DNA from: Minisyncoccota bacterium
GTDB lineage: Bacteria > Patescibacteriota > Minisyncoccia > UBA6257 > 2-01-FULL-56-20
NCBI GenBank assembly: GCA_025449695.1
Contig: JANWIW010000023.1
Coordinates: forward strand, 1-32,109
Reading direction: 5' to 3'
Length of the DNA stretch: 32,109 nt
Shown: in pieces, positions 15,092 to 22,697 of the stretch
How the letters are laid out: every line of letters starts with the position of its first letter
How positions within the stretch are numbered: the first letter of the stretch is position 1
Position numbers and translations under genes: made by a program
The notes under the pieces: model-generated
Databases searched by the model: none
What the model was told of the DNA's origin: nothing
What the model saw: the letters and a program-made list of their open reading frames with translations, nothing else

Positions 15092-16114
15092 TCACCAGTG
15101 CGCGACATCGCGCACGGTCACGAGCACCATGAGCAAAATAAGGAACGCGAAACCGATGCCGTTCACCAGGGCTTCCACGCGTTTCGGCACCGGTGATCCC
15201 TTGATTTTCTCCACGAGGATAAGGAAGAGCCGGCCGCCGTCCAGGGCGGGGAAAGGAATGAGGTTCATGACCGCGAGGTTCAGCGAGATGACAGCGAGAA
15301 GATTAAACAGATAGATGAGCCCGAAACGGCTGGTCTCGCTCGCCACGGAAAAAATGCCCACGGGGCCCACGACGCCTTCGAGAAGGGATGCGTGGAGGAA
15401 CAGGTTCTTCACGAGCGCGTAGAAGGCCTGCAGGGTGAACCAGCAGATCTTGAGGGACGCAAGGAACGCGTCCCTGATCGCGGCGAAAAAGGAGGTCCTC
15501 GCCGCGCCGCCCTCGGCCAGGGAAACGCCGATGCGCGGCGTGCCGTTCTCGGCCTCCGGCGCGGCGGCGATGGCGACCTCCTTGCCGTCCCGGAGGACGG
15601 TAAACTGCGCGGAATCAGGGTGGCCCTGGATGAAGGCGATGAACTGGTCCGCCGTCTGGAAATCGCGCAGGATGTCTCCCGCCTTCAGCTCGGCGGCCTC
15701 GGCCGGCGAGCCGGGATCCACCTTGCCCACAGCCAGGATGGATGGGGTGCCGATCATGAATATTCCGGTCAGAAGGAACCACCCCAGAAGAAAGTTGATC
15801 GCCACTCCCGCCCCGATCACGATCAGGCGGCGCCAGGCGGGCTGAGCGAAGAAATAGCGGCGTTCGTCGGCCGCCGGGGCCACTTGCCCGTCCTCGATCC
15901 TGTCCTCGCCGGCGATCTTCACGAAACCGCCGAACGGCAGCCAATTCAGGCTGTACGTGGTCTCCCCCCGTTTCCACCCCTTGAGGCGGGGCGGGAAGCC
16001 GATGCCGAATTCGTCCACCTTCAGGCCGAACATCTTAGCCGTGACGAAATGCCCGGCCTCATGGCCAAGGATGAGCAGGGACAAGCCGATAAGAACAATA
16101 AGGAAAGTTAACAT
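15092..16114 (-). CDS. rseP: Site-2 membrane metalloprotease (M50 family, RseP-like)
   Basis: 340-residue intramembrane zinc protease. The active-site motif LILGHEAGHFVTAK (His18, Glu19, His22) is in the first helix, and the third ligand is in NLIPFPALDGGRLF near residue 290. A single PDZ domain (about 125-200: VGKVDPGSPAEAAELKAGDIL) lies between the helices, with FGIGFPPRLKGWKRGETTYSL as the usual amphipathic loop. It cleaves membrane-embedded regulators or signal-peptide remnants. No partner anti-sigma gene is nearby. The start ATG is 6 nt from the 9-nt array in the frr-rseP gap. Confidence 0.93.
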   Translation of the reverse strand: MLTFLIVLIGLSLLILGHEAGHFVTAKMFGLKVDEFGIGFPPRLKGWKRGETTYSLNWLPFGGFVKIAGEDRIEDGQVAPAADERRYFFAQPAWRRLIVIGAGVAINFLLGWFLLTGIFMIGTPSILAVGKVDPGSPAEAAELKAGDILRDFQTADQFIAFIQGHPDSAQFTVLRDGKEVAIAAAPEAENGTPRIGVSLAEGGAARTSFFAAIRDAFLASLKICWFTLQAFYALVKNLFLHASLLEGVVGPVGIFSVASETSRFGLIYLFNLLAVISLNLAVMNLIPFPALDGGRLFLILVEKIKGSPVPKRVEALVNGIGFAFLILLMVLVTVRDVAHW

Positions 16115-16119
16115 GTCAG

Positions 16120-16199
16120 GTTCTAGACGTTGTAGACGTTCTAACCGTTCTATCGTTTCCAGCGTTTAGAACGATTACAACTATTACAGCGGTTGGAAC
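16120..16199. repeat. Nine-nt-period inverted array between frr and rseP
   Basis: Forward cells GTTCTAGAC, GTTGTAGAC, GTTCTAACC and an 8-nt GTTCTATC; centre GTTTCCAGC; inverted cells GTTTAGAAC, GATTACAAC, TATTACAGC and GGTTGGAAC. One deletion of 1 nt breaks an otherwise continuous register. It fills nearly the whole gap between the two genes. Confidence 0.85.
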
Positions 16200-16202
16200 T
16201 CC

Positions 16203-16754
16203 TCATTCCGCCAGTTCCTTCAGTTTCTCCTCGACCATTCTCTCTATCTCCTCGTTGGCCTCTTTGACCCGCTTCTCCATCTTCTCCTTGCCAGACCGGG
16301 CCTGGTCCTCGCTCACCTCTTTCGCCGTCTCGGCGGCCTTCACTTTTTTCATAGCGTCCTCGCGCGCGTTCCGCACCCCGATGCGGGCGCCTTCCGCCGT
16401 CTTCTTGGCCTGGCGTCCCATTTCCTCCCTCCGCTCCGCAGAGAGAGGCGAAAGGACGGCGCGCACGATGGTGCCGTCATTGGAAACGGTGAACCCTGCC
16501 TGGGCGTCGGTGATCGCTTTCATTACGGCAGGCACGGCTCCCTTGTCCCAGAGGGTGATGCGCACCTCGCGCGGGAGCACGATCGTAGCCGTACCGGCCT
16601 GCTTTACCGTCATGGGCGTGTCGTAGAGCATCATGGACAGGTTCTCCACGAACTCCACTGACGGCCGTCCGGAGCGGATACCGCGCAGGTCCTCTTTAAG
16701 GCCGGCGACGACCCGCTTCAGCGCCTCGTCCAGTTCCTTGTGATAGGTATCCAT
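16203..16754 (-). CDS. frr: Ribosome recycling factor
   Basis: 183 residues, normal length. Splits post-termination ribosomes together with EF-G. Conserved parts are LRGIRSGRPSVEFVENL (23-39), VRITLWDKGAVPAVMKAI (64-81), NDGTIVRAVLSPLSAERRE (92-110), and the long helices ending KRVKEANEEIERMVEEKLKEL. The segment normally beginning TGRA is SGRP. No Shine-Dalgarno is visible: the sequence upstream of the ATG is an array of GGTATCT heptamers. Confidence 0.93.
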   Translation of the reverse strand: MDTYHKELDEALKRVVAGLKEDLRGIRSGRPSVEFVENLSMMLYDTPMTVKQAGTATIVLPREVRITLWDKGAVPAVMKAITDAQAGFTVSNDGTIVRAVLSPLSAERREEMGRQAKKTAEGARIGVRNAREDAMKKVKAAETAKEVSEDQARSGKEKMEKRVKEANEEIERMVEEKLKELAE

Positions 16755-16761
16755 AGAGATT

Positions 16762-16894
16762 GGTATCTGGTATCTGGTATCTGGTATCTGGTATCTGGTA
16801 TCTGGTATCTGGTATCTGGTATCTGGTATCTGGTATCTGGTTCCAGATTCTAGATTCTAGATTCTAGATTCCAGATTCCAGATTCCAGTATCTG
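16762..16894. repeat. Heptamer array: 11 x GGTATCT, then inverted GATTCTA/GATTCCA
   Basis: Nineteen 7-nt cells in perfect register. GGTATCT repeats 11 times without a change (16762-16838), followed by GGTTCCA, three GATTCTA, three GATTCCA and GTATCTG. The second half is close to the reverse complement of the first (GATTCCAGA against TCTGGTATC), so a long hairpin is possible. The right part codes for the last residues of the delta-prime subunit and its TAG stop. Eleven identical units suggest recent slippage. Confidence 0.92.
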
Positions 16895-17743
16895 CCCTAA
16901 TGCCAGCAGCTGCACGCGCGGATTGAGTCCGGTAGCGTCCGCCATGCCCCGCAATTCTAACACGGCATGCCAAAGGCGGCCATCGCGCTCCGGATTGCGG
17001 GCCAGCACCAGGATCAGACCGTCCAGGAAATCGCGAAAATTGAAATCCTCCGGCTCCACAAGCGCCTTCACGAAATCTTTCCGGCCGGGGGCAGGTGTCC
17101 TCAGGAACGCGGCCGCGAGCTCGGCGGCGGGAGGAAGCTCTTGCTTCGCGATCGCGAGAGCGAGGCCCGGCAGGCCCGCTGCGGCTTCCGCCGCGGCGGT
17201 TGCCTCCTTCTTTCCTATCCCTTGTTCTGAGAGCCACGCAGCTATGTCCGCGCGCGGCACCGTGCCGAAGTAGATCTGCTGGAGACGCGAAAGGAGCGTA
17301 GGCAGTAGCTGCTCTGGTGCGCGGCTCACGAGAAACAGAAGTCCCGCGGAAGGAGGCTCCTCCGCCACTTTGAGCAGGGCGTTTTGAGCCTCTGTAGTGA
17401 GCGTCTCCGCCCGGTCCACGATTGCGGTACGGCGCACGGAGACGAGCGGACGCTCCAGGAAAAAGGCCTTCAGGGCGCGGACCGCGTCGATACCGATAGT
17501 ACCCGCCTCGTCCGGCTCCACGAGCAGCGCGTCGGTGAGCGGCCGCCCCGGTCCTGAAGGTTCGTTTCGACGAGGGCGCTCCTCTGCCGGCCATGCGCCG
17601 CGCTCGATGCGGATTGCAAGCTCTTTTGCAAACGTATACTTCCCCGTCCGCGCAGGACCGAAGAAAAGGTAGCCGTGCCCGAGCCGGTCGTTCTTGATCA
17701 GCCGCTCGAAATCTTTTTTTATCTCTTGATGGCCGATAAGCAT
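16850..17743 (-). CDS. holB: DNA polymerase III delta-prime subunit (clamp-loader AAA+)
   Basis: 297 residues. The N-terminal motif MLIGHQEIKKDFERLIKNDRL leads to Walker A GPARTGKYT (29-37). A DNA-loading AAA+ core follows with GTIGIDAVRALKAFF, VDRAETLTTEAQNALLKVAEEPP and LLSRLQQIYF (sensor/SRC region). The four-Cys zinc module usual in tau/gamma and delta-prime is absent, as in some delta-prime and CPR proteins. Dimer-loading role in replication. The last 14 residues (ILESGIWNLESRI) are coded by the heptamer array, so the native C-terminus has been replaced or extended. Name assigned by similarity; a DnaX-like paralogue cannot be excluded. Confidence 0.85.
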   Translation of the reverse strand: MLIGHQEIKKDFERLIKNDRLGHGYLFFGPARTGKYTFAKELAIRIERGAWPAEERPRRNEPSGPGRPLTDALLVEPDEAGTIGIDAVRALKAFFLERPLVSVRRTAIVDRAETLTTEAQNALLKVAEEPPSAGLLFLVSRAPEQLLPTLLSRLQQIYFGTVPRADIAAWLSEQGIGKKEATAAAEAAAGLPGLALAIAKQELPPAAELAAAFLRTPAPGRKDFVKALVEPEDFNFRDFLDGLILVLARNPERDGRLWHAVLELRGMADATGLNPRVQLLALGQILESGIWNLESRI

Positions 17744-17749
17744 TGGAAC

Positions 17750-17826
17750 GGAATCTGGAATCTAGTATCTGGAATCTATAATCGACCGCGCCCCGCAGAT
17801 TCTAGATTCCAGTTTCCAGATTCTAT
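17750..17826. repeat. Heptamer inverted array between mreB and holB
   Basis: Eleven 7-nt cells in one register: GGAATCT, GGAATCT, AGTATCT, GGAATCT, ATAATCG, ACCGCGC, CCCGCAG, ATTCTAG, ATTCCAG, TTTCCAG, ATTCTAT. Forward arm, spacer of whole cells, inverted arm. The last cell holds the TAG stop of mreB. Confidence 0.9.
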
Positions 17827-18830
17827 CTCTTATTGAGCAGCGTCCGCTTGTAAGTGTCCAGATGATCAAGGATGAGCCCGGTCCCCTTCGCGACGCAGAA
17901 CAGCGGGTCCTCCGCCACGTATGCGGGCACGCCAAGATACCGCTCGAAGAACTCGGGCAAGTGGTTCAGCTGAGCGCTCCCTCCGGAAAGGATCACTCCC
18001 TTCTCCATTATGTCCGCTACGAGCTCGGGCGGGGTGACGTTGAACACATTCTTAACCGATTCCGCGATCTCGAGAAGCAGGGGTGTCAGGGCTTCAGCGA
18101 TGTTGTTGGAAGTAATGATGATGTCGCGGGGCAGCCCGGTCTGGAGGTCGCGGCCGCGGATCTGGTATTCGGCCTTGTTCTTCGTGACCAGCGCCGAGCC
18201 GACCTCGATCTTCACGTTCTCCGCGGTCTGCTCGCCGATGGCTAGGCCGTATTTCTTCTTCACGTAATCGCTCACGGCGCGGTCGAACTTGTTGCCGGCC
18301 ACGCGCACCGAGGTCCAGGACACTATGTTGCCGAGCGCGATCACCGCGACCTCCGCCGTCCCGCCGCCGATGTTGATGATCATATGGCCGGAACGGGCAT
18401 TGATAGGAATGCCCGCGCCGAGGGCGGCGAGCACCGGCTCCCGCACGATGAAAGCGTTCCGGGCGCCGGCCTCCTTGGCGGCGTTCACGACCGCGCGGCG
18501 CTCGGTCTGGGTCACCCCGGCGGGAACGGAGATCACCACCTCCGGCTTCAGCGGGCTCCACCATTTGGTGGCCTTGCCGATAAAGTAGGTCAAAAGGGCC
18601 TTGGTAATATAGTAATCCGCGATCACGCCGTCCTTGAGCGGCCGGTAGGCCACGATCTCATCGGGGGTGCGGCCGATCATTTCTTTGGCTTCGGATCCCA
18701 CGGCGAGTACGGAGTTCTCCGGCTTGGACAGAGCAACGATGGTGGGCTCGTTAATGATGAAGCCCCTGCCCGGCACGAACACGACGGTATTGGCGGTGCC
18801 GAGGTCAATACCGATCTTTTGGGTGAGCAT
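17823..18830 (-). CDS. mreB: Rod-shape actin homologue MreB
   Basis: 335 residues, normal length. Polymerising ATPase that positions cell-wall synthesis. Actin-fold motifs are IGIDLGTANTVVFV (7-20; phosphate 1), VVISVPAGVTQTERRAV (about 98-114), INIGGGTAEVAVIAL (phosphate 2), KFDRAVSDYVKKKYGLAIGE, and GVILSGGSAQLNHLPEFF (adenosine). No mreC or mreD gene follows. The ATG at 18830 lies 8 nt from a -10 box, so the mRNA should be nearly leaderless. The TAG is part of the adjoining heptamer array. Confidence 0.96.
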   Translation of the reverse strand: MLTQKIGIDLGTANTVVFVPGRGFIINEPTIVALSKPENSVLAVGSEAKEMIGRTPDEIVAYRPLKDGVIADYYITKALLTYFIGKATKWWSPLKPEVVISVPAGVTQTERRAVVNAAKEAGARNAFIVREPVLAALGAGIPINARSGHMIINIGGGTAEVAVIALGNIVSWTSVRVAGNKFDRAVSDYVKKKYGLAIGEQTAENVKIEVGSALVTKNKAEYQIRGRDLQTGLPRDIIITSNNIAEALTPLLLEIAESVKNVFNVTPPELVADIMEKGVILSGGSAQLNHLPEFFERYLGVPAYVAEDPLFCVAKGTGLILDHLDTYKRTLLNKR

Positions 18831-18838
18831 GTTGCACT

Positions 18839-18867
18839 ATTGTATGCCGGATTTACCGTTCCAGCAA
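18839..18867 (-). promoter_or_regulatory. mreB promoter, nearly leaderless
   Basis: Minus strand: TTGCTG (18862-18867), 17 nt, TACAAT (18839-18844), then only 8 nt to the ATG. Transcription would start at about the A of the start codon. It is back to back with the promoter of the gene at 18929; the two -35 boxes are 9 bp apart. Confidence 0.65.
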
Positions 18868-18876
18868 TGAGTCACT

Positions 18877-18905
18877 TTGACAAGCGGTTCTATTAATGAT
18901 ATAAA
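18877..18905 (+). promoter_or_regulatory. Consensus-like promoter of a small membrane protein gene
   Basis: TTGACA (18877-18882), 17 nt, TATAAA (18900-18905). Start expected near 18912, giving a short leader with AGGAGG at 18915-18920. Confidence 0.75.
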
Positions 18906-18928
18906 GAAGGTAGTAGGAGGGGTCGGTG

Positions 18929-19198
18929 ATGCAATACATCCGCAACCTTATCAAGGCACTCCGTGACACGCTCCAGGATCGGGACGCAAAGGTGCGTCGT
19001 GGCGCCAGAGCGATACTCTTTCTCGCCGGGATCCTCGGCATCTTCTCCATCGTCTTCGTGAGCGGCGGGATCCAGTTCTGGATCACCTTTCCCGACGAGC
19101 TGGTAATGGTGATCACTTCCATCGTTCTGGGCCTGATCTGCGGGATCGGGGCACTGATACTCACGGTTTTCTGCCCGACGACGGCCGCCTATTGGTAA
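18929..19198 (+). CDS. Small two-helix membrane protein
   Basis: 89 residues. A basic N-terminal helix (QYIRNLIKALRDTLQDRDAKVRRGAR) precedes a membrane helix (AILFLAGILGIFSIVFVSGGI) and a second one (VMVITSIVLGLICGIGALILTVF). It ends PTTAAYW. AGGAGG lies 8 nt before the ATG and a TTGACA-17-TATAAA promoter stands upstream, so expression should be strong. It is divergent from mreB and convergent with the Nudix gene. I recognise no family. Confidence 0.75.
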   Translation: MQYIRNLIKALRDTLQDRDAKVRRGARAILFLAGILGIFSIVFVSGGIQFWITFPDELVMVITSIVLGLICGIGALILTVFCPTTAAYW

Positions 19199-19219
19199 GA
19201 CGGCTGAGGGCATATCTCT

Positions 19220-19244
19220 GGCGTGGACGCGATGCGTCCACGCC
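19220..19244. terminator. Bidirectional terminator-like hairpin
   Basis: GGCGTGGACGC, GAT, GCGTCCACGCC: a perfect 11-bp stem with a 3-nt loop, between two convergent genes. T-runs are poor on both sides (GAGTGTTTAAT to the right). Confidence 0.55.
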
Positions 19245-19252
19245 ACGAGTGT

Positions 19253-19672
19253 TTAATGATCAAGCCCGAGCGCCTTCAATAAGAGCGCTTTAGTGGCAGG
19301 ATGATAGATCTCTGTGGACGGAAGGTCTTCTAGAGGCAACCAATGGAGCTCGTAAGAATTCCCTTCAACGGTGATTGAAGCTTCTTCGCCGCCGAGGATA
19401 GGTTCGCCCTGGACGGATCCCGCCAGGAAATAATATTGCTTATCGTACTTACTGCCCGCGTCCGGGGCCACGTCGTGCTCGAAGAGTTTTTTGGCCAGCA
19501 TGATATCGAGGCCGGTCTCTTCTTTTAATTCCCTCACGGCCGCCGCTTCCGGGGTCTCACCTTTTTCGATCGTCCCACCTGGAAGTATGTAATACTCGCG
19601 TCCGGCGTGAGCCCGGCGCATGAGCAGCATTTTCCCCTCTCGGATTATGATTACGCCGGCTCGGGTACGCAT
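19253..19672 (-). CDS. Nudix hydrolase
   Basis: 139 residues. The Nudix box is complete: G33-x5-E39-x7-R47-E48-L49-x-E51-E52-x-G54-L55, in GTIEKGETPEAAAVRELK and EETGLDI. It would hydrolyse a nucleoside diphosphate linked to another group. The start (MRTRAGVIIIREGKMLLMRR) and length fit small MutT-like enzymes acting on nucleotides, but the substrate cannot be read. No Shine-Dalgarno; the region upstream is a 9-nt array. Confidence 0.9.
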   Translation of the reverse strand: MRTRAGVIIIREGKMLLMRRAHAGREYYILPGGTIEKGETPEAAAVRELKEETGLDIMLAKKLFEHDVAPDAGSKYDKQYYFLAGSVQGEPILGGEEASITVEGNSYELHWLPLEDLPSTEIYHPATKALLLKALGLDH

Positions 19673-19677
19673 AGTAT

Positions 19678-19755
19678 GTTGTAGTCGTTCTAGCGTTATA
19701 ACCGTTGTAACGTATTTTGCGTTTAGAACATCTAGAACGGTTAAGCCGCTAGAAC
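19678..19755. repeat. Nine-nt-period inverted array between murA and the Nudix gene
   Basis: Forward cells GTTGTAGTC, GTTCTAGC (8 nt), GTTATAACC and GTTGTAAC (8 nt); centre GTATTTTGC; inverted cells GTTTAGAAC, ATCTAGAAC, GGTTAAGCC and GCTAGAAC. The murA TAG stop (19757-19759) follows directly. Confidence 0.8.
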
Positions 19756-19756
19756 G

Positions 19757-21055
19757 CTATTCCCTGACCCGTTTTATCTCCGCGCCCAGCTTGCGCAAAC
19801 GGTCGTCTATCTTTTCGTAGCCGCGGTCTATCTCCTCCACGCCCTCGATCTCGCTCTCGCCTTCGGCGACGAGAGCGATGAGGAGCGCCGCCATGCCCGC
19901 GCGCAGGTCGCGAACCTGAAGCTTGCCTCCCTGGAGAGACGTGGGCCCATGCACCACCGCCCGGTGCCGGTGGCCGCTCGTGGCGAAGCGGCAGGGATCG
20001 AAGCCGTCGCAATCCCTGAAGGTCTCGATGTTCGCCCCGAGAGCGTTCAGGTCTTCGGTGTAGCCCAAGCGGTCCTCCCAGATCGTCTCGTGGAGCGCGG
20101 AGTCCCCTTCGGCCTGGGTCAGGAGCACCATGAGCGGCTGCTGCCAGTCGGTCATGAAGCCAGGATTGACGCCGGTTTCGAGCTGCACTCCCCGGAGGCC
20201 GTTCGCGCGGGAAAAAACGATGCCCTCCTTCAGCACGTTATATTCCGCGCCCATCCGGCGCACCACGTTTAGGAAGGTGATCAGGTGGTCCTGCACCGCG
20301 TCCTTCACGAATATCTCTCCCCCCGTCGCGATGGCCAAGCAGGCGAAGGAGACCGCCTCGTTCCGGTCCGGCACGATGTGATGCTGGACTCCGTGCAGCC
20401 TGGCCACCCCCTCGACGACTACCTGGCGGTTCGCGCCAAGCTCGATGATCGCGCCCATATTCTGGAGCATCTTGATGAGATCGATAACCTCCGGCTCCGT
20501 GGCCGCGTTCCGGAGCACTGTCTTGCCTCTGGCCAAAACCGCCGCGAGGAGGATAGTCTCCGTCGCCATCACGCTTGGAAAGCCCAGTTCGATGGAGGTG
20601 CCGTGGAGCCCTTCCGGCGCGGAGGCGCGGTAGCTGCCGGGGCTCTCTTCGATCACCGCCCCCATCTTGCGCAGGGCGTCCACGTGGAAGTTCACCGGCC
20701 GGGGGCCTATCCGGTCCCCGCCGAGGATGGGCACCTCCGCCGTCCCGGAACGGTGCAGGAGCGGCGCGAGCGCGAGGATGGGCAGGCGGTTCCGGCGGGA
20801 AAGACTCGTCACCGTGCTGGTCGTGATGGCGGGAGTATGGATGGTAAGGATGGAACCGGAACGCTCTATCGAACTCCCCACCGCCGCGCAGAGCTCGCCG
20901 GTTATCTCCGTGTCCCCGATCATCGGAAAGTTGCTCAAGACGCACTGCTCCCCGGTGAGGAGCGAAGCCAGCATCATCTTGGTGGCGGCGTTCTTCGCAC
21001 CCGCGAGGGTGATCTCGCCCTCCAGGGGCTTACCGCCTTTCACGAGGAATTTCAT
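19757..21055 (-). CDS. murA: UDP-GlcNAc 1-carboxyvinyltransferase with Asp at the fosfomycin site
   Basis: 432 residues. Catalyses the first committed step of peptidoglycan synthesis with PEP. Key features are LAGAKNAATKMMLASLL (Lys21, Asn22), GGDRIGPRPVNFH (113-125), GFMTDWQQPLMVLL (catalytic Asp region), and DLRAGMAALLIAL, ending RGYEKIDDRLRKLGAEI. In the loop where Escherichia coli has Cys115, this protein has Asp114. Asp at this position keeps activity in known MurA proteins and prevents alkylation by fosfomycin. All other substrate-binding residues I can recognise are kept. The TAG stop borders a 9-nt array. Confidence 0.94.
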   Translation of the reverse strand: MKFLVKGGKPLEGEITLAGAKNAATKMMLASLLTGEQCVLSNFPMIGDTEITGELCAAVGSSIERSGSILTIHTPAITTSTVTSLSRRNRLPILALAPLLHRSGTAEVPILGGDRIGPRPVNFHVDALRKMGAVIEESPGSYRASAPEGLHGTSIELGFPSVMATETILLAAVLARGKTVLRNAATEPEVIDLIKMLQNMGAIIELGANRQVVVEGVARLHGVQHHIVPDRNEAVSFACLAIATGGEIFVKDAVQDHLITFLNVVRRMGAEYNVLKEGIVFSRANGLRGVQLETGVNPGFMTDWQQPLMVLLTQAEGDSALHETIWEDRLGYTEDLNALGANIETFRDCDGFDPCRFATSGHRHRAVVHGPTSLQGGKLQVRDLRAGMAALLIALVAEGESEIEGVEEIDRGYEKIDDRLRKLGAEIKRVRE

Positions 21056-21114
21056 GGCGTTGTCGCGAATATTAGACAGGTCATTACGTAAGGTTCGTCT
21101 CGGGTTTCGCTCTT

Positions 21115-21187
21115 GTCATCCTGAGCCAAAGGCGAAGGTCCTTCTTTGCGCAATAGCAGAAGGTCCTTCGGGATACCTCAGGATGAC
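21115..21187. repeat. Palindromic element with GTCATCCTGAG ends, supplying the glyS stop
   Basis: Left end GTCATCCTGAG (21115-21125), right end CTCAGGATGAC (21177-21187), inner stem GAAGGTCCTTCT with AGAAGGTCCTTC. The last two serine codons and TGA of glyS (CTGTCATCCTGA on the minus strand) are read from the right end. Confidence 0.85.
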
Positions 21188-22563
21188 AGACCAGTCTGGA
21201 TAAAAGTAGTTAATTCCTTGATGGGCAACCGCTTTTGCTCCGCCGTATCCCGGTCGCGAACCGTGACCGTGCCGTCCTCGAGCGTCTGGAAATCCACGGT
21301 GACGCACCAGGGGGTGCCGATCTCGTCCTGGGCGTAGTAGCGCTTGCCGATGTTGCCGCGGTCGTCCCAAGCGATTGGCGAGAATCGAGAATCGAGAATC
21401 GAGAATATAGCTTTGGCTTTCTCAACAAGCTGGGGCTTATTCGCCAAAAGCGGAAAAACCGCGGCTTTATAAGGGGCGAGGGACGGCTTGAACGCGAGGT
21501 AGACCCTCTTCTTATCCCCTTCGCCTTCCTCCCGGTAGGCATCGAACATGGCTGAAAGGAAAAGCCTGTTGAAGCCCCCTGAGCATTCCACGATATACGG
21601 AATGAAACGATCCCCGGTCTCCTGATCCAGATAAGAAAGGTCCGTCCCGGAGAACTTCTGATGCTGCGTAAGATCGTAATCGCTCCGATGATGGATGCCC
21701 TCGATCTCCTGGAAGCCTATCTCGCCGAACCGGTATTGGACATCCCATGCGTCCTTCGCGTAAAAGGCCCGTTCTTCGGGAGAATGCTGGCGCCAGCGCA
21801 CGTTTTCGGCGGAGAATCCCATGAACTCCGTGTAAAATTTCCAGCGGTTCTCTTTCCATTCCTCATAGTAGCGGTCCGCATCGGCGGGGCGGCAGAAATA
21901 CTGGACGTCCATCTGCTCGAACTCGCGGGTGCGGAAAAGGAAGTTCTTCACCGTGATCTCGTTCCGGAACGCCTTGCCGATCTGCGCGATGCCGAATGGC
22001 AGTTTCAGGCGCATGGTCTCCTGGACCAGCTTGAAGTTAAGGTAAATGTTCTGACAGCTCTCCCCTTTGAGATACACGAGGGTAGTGTCGTCCTCGGTCG
22101 CCCCGAGATGGGTCTTCACCAGCTGGTTGAACTTCTTCGCGGAGGAAACGGGGTTGCCATCGGGACTTCTGAGGCCATGGCTTCGGATCAGGTCGTCAAT
22201 CTCCTGCAGGGAAAGGCCTCCGGCGTTCTCCAGAAGGCCGGCTTCCTCGATGAGGTGGTCTGCGCGATAGCGCTTATGGGTAACCATATCCTCGACCAGC
22301 ACGTCGGCGAAACCTCCTACGTGGCCGCTCGCTTCCCATACCCGCGGATGCATGAAGATCGCGCCCTCGATCTCGACGACATCCTCCCTCATCTCCACGT
22401 TCCAGCGCCTCCAGGCCTTCTCGATATTCTTTTTTAAGAGAAAGCCCATGGGGCCGAAGTCATACGTGGCGGCAAAACCTCCGTATATCTCGCTGCTCGG
22501 AAAGACAAAGCCCCGCCTCTTGCAAAGGCTTACGATCTTTTCCATAAGGCTCGGCTGGGTCAT
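21178..22563 (-). CDS. glyS: Glycine--tRNA ligase (homodimeric type)
   Basis: 461 residues from the ATG at 22563 (a second ATG at 22545 is possible). Class II synthetase. It begins MEKIVSLCKRRGFVFPSSEIYGG, has motif 2 in FRNEITVKNFLFRTREFEQMD, and the C-terminal anticodon-binding domain in IGKRYYAQDEIGTPWCVTVD. The C-terminal end is TTFIQTGLSS. A segment IFSILDSRFSPIAWDD is coded by heptamers (AGAATCG) and replaces a variable stretch of the anticodon domain. A longer frame to 22701 would include SLPRKRESG and PRLRGDD, translations of the palindrome at 22576-22645, so it is rejected. The stop comes from the repeat end. Confidence 0.93.
   Translation of the reverse strand: MTQPSLMEKIVSLCKRRGFVFPSSEIYGGFAATYDFGPMGFLLKKNIEKAWRRWNVEMREDVVEIEGAIFMHPRVWEASGHVGGFADVLVEDMVTHKRYRADHLIEEAGLLENAGGLSLQEIDDLIRSHGLRSPDGNPVSSAKKFNQLVKTHLGATEDDTTLVYLKGESCQNIYLNFKLVQETMRLKLPFGIAQIGKAFRNEITVKNFLFRTREFEQMDVQYFCRPADADRYYEEWKENRWKFYTEFMGFSAENVRWRQHSPEERAFYAKDAWDVQYRFGEIGFQEIEGIHHRSDYDLTQHQKFSGTDLSYLDQETGDRFIPYIVECSGGFNRLFLSAMFDAYREEGEGDKKRVYLAFKPSLAPYKAAVFPLLANKPQLVEKAKAIFSILDSRFSPIAWDDRGNIGKRYYAQDEIGTPWCVTVDFQTLEDGTVTVRDRDTAEQKRLPIKELTTFIQTGLSS
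21381..21408. repeat. Heptamers inside glyS
   Basis: AGAATCG three times, then AGAATAT, in one 7-nt register inside the coding region. Read on the minus strand this gives ILDSRFS. It lies just before the conserved GKRYYAQDEIGTP block, in a part of the anticodon-binding domain that varies between species. Confidence 0.75.
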
Positions 22564-22575
22564 AGCAATATCTCT

Positions 22576-22645
22576 GTCATCCCCGCGCAGGCGGGGATCA
22601 GGTAGGGCGATGCTGGCCCCTGACTCCCGCTTTCGCGGGAGTGAC
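22576..22645. repeat. REP-like palindrome upstream of glyS
   Basis: GTCATCCCCGC with GCGGGG forms one hairpin; TCCCGC with GCGGGA ending GTGAC forms another; CCTGAT/ATCAGG links the halves. It belongs to the widespread GTCATCCC...GGGATGAC type of dispersed repeat. It lies in the 134-nt gap between the surface protein gene and glyS. Confidence 0.75.
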
Positions 22646-22697
22646 AACGCCTGATCCCATCGGGTGTTTAAGATTCTAGCTGTAAAAGCGCTTATTC

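Noticed and set aside
16762-16894. CRISPR-like array
   Set aside because: Units of 7 nt with no unique spacers and no cas genes; this is a tandem heptamer array.
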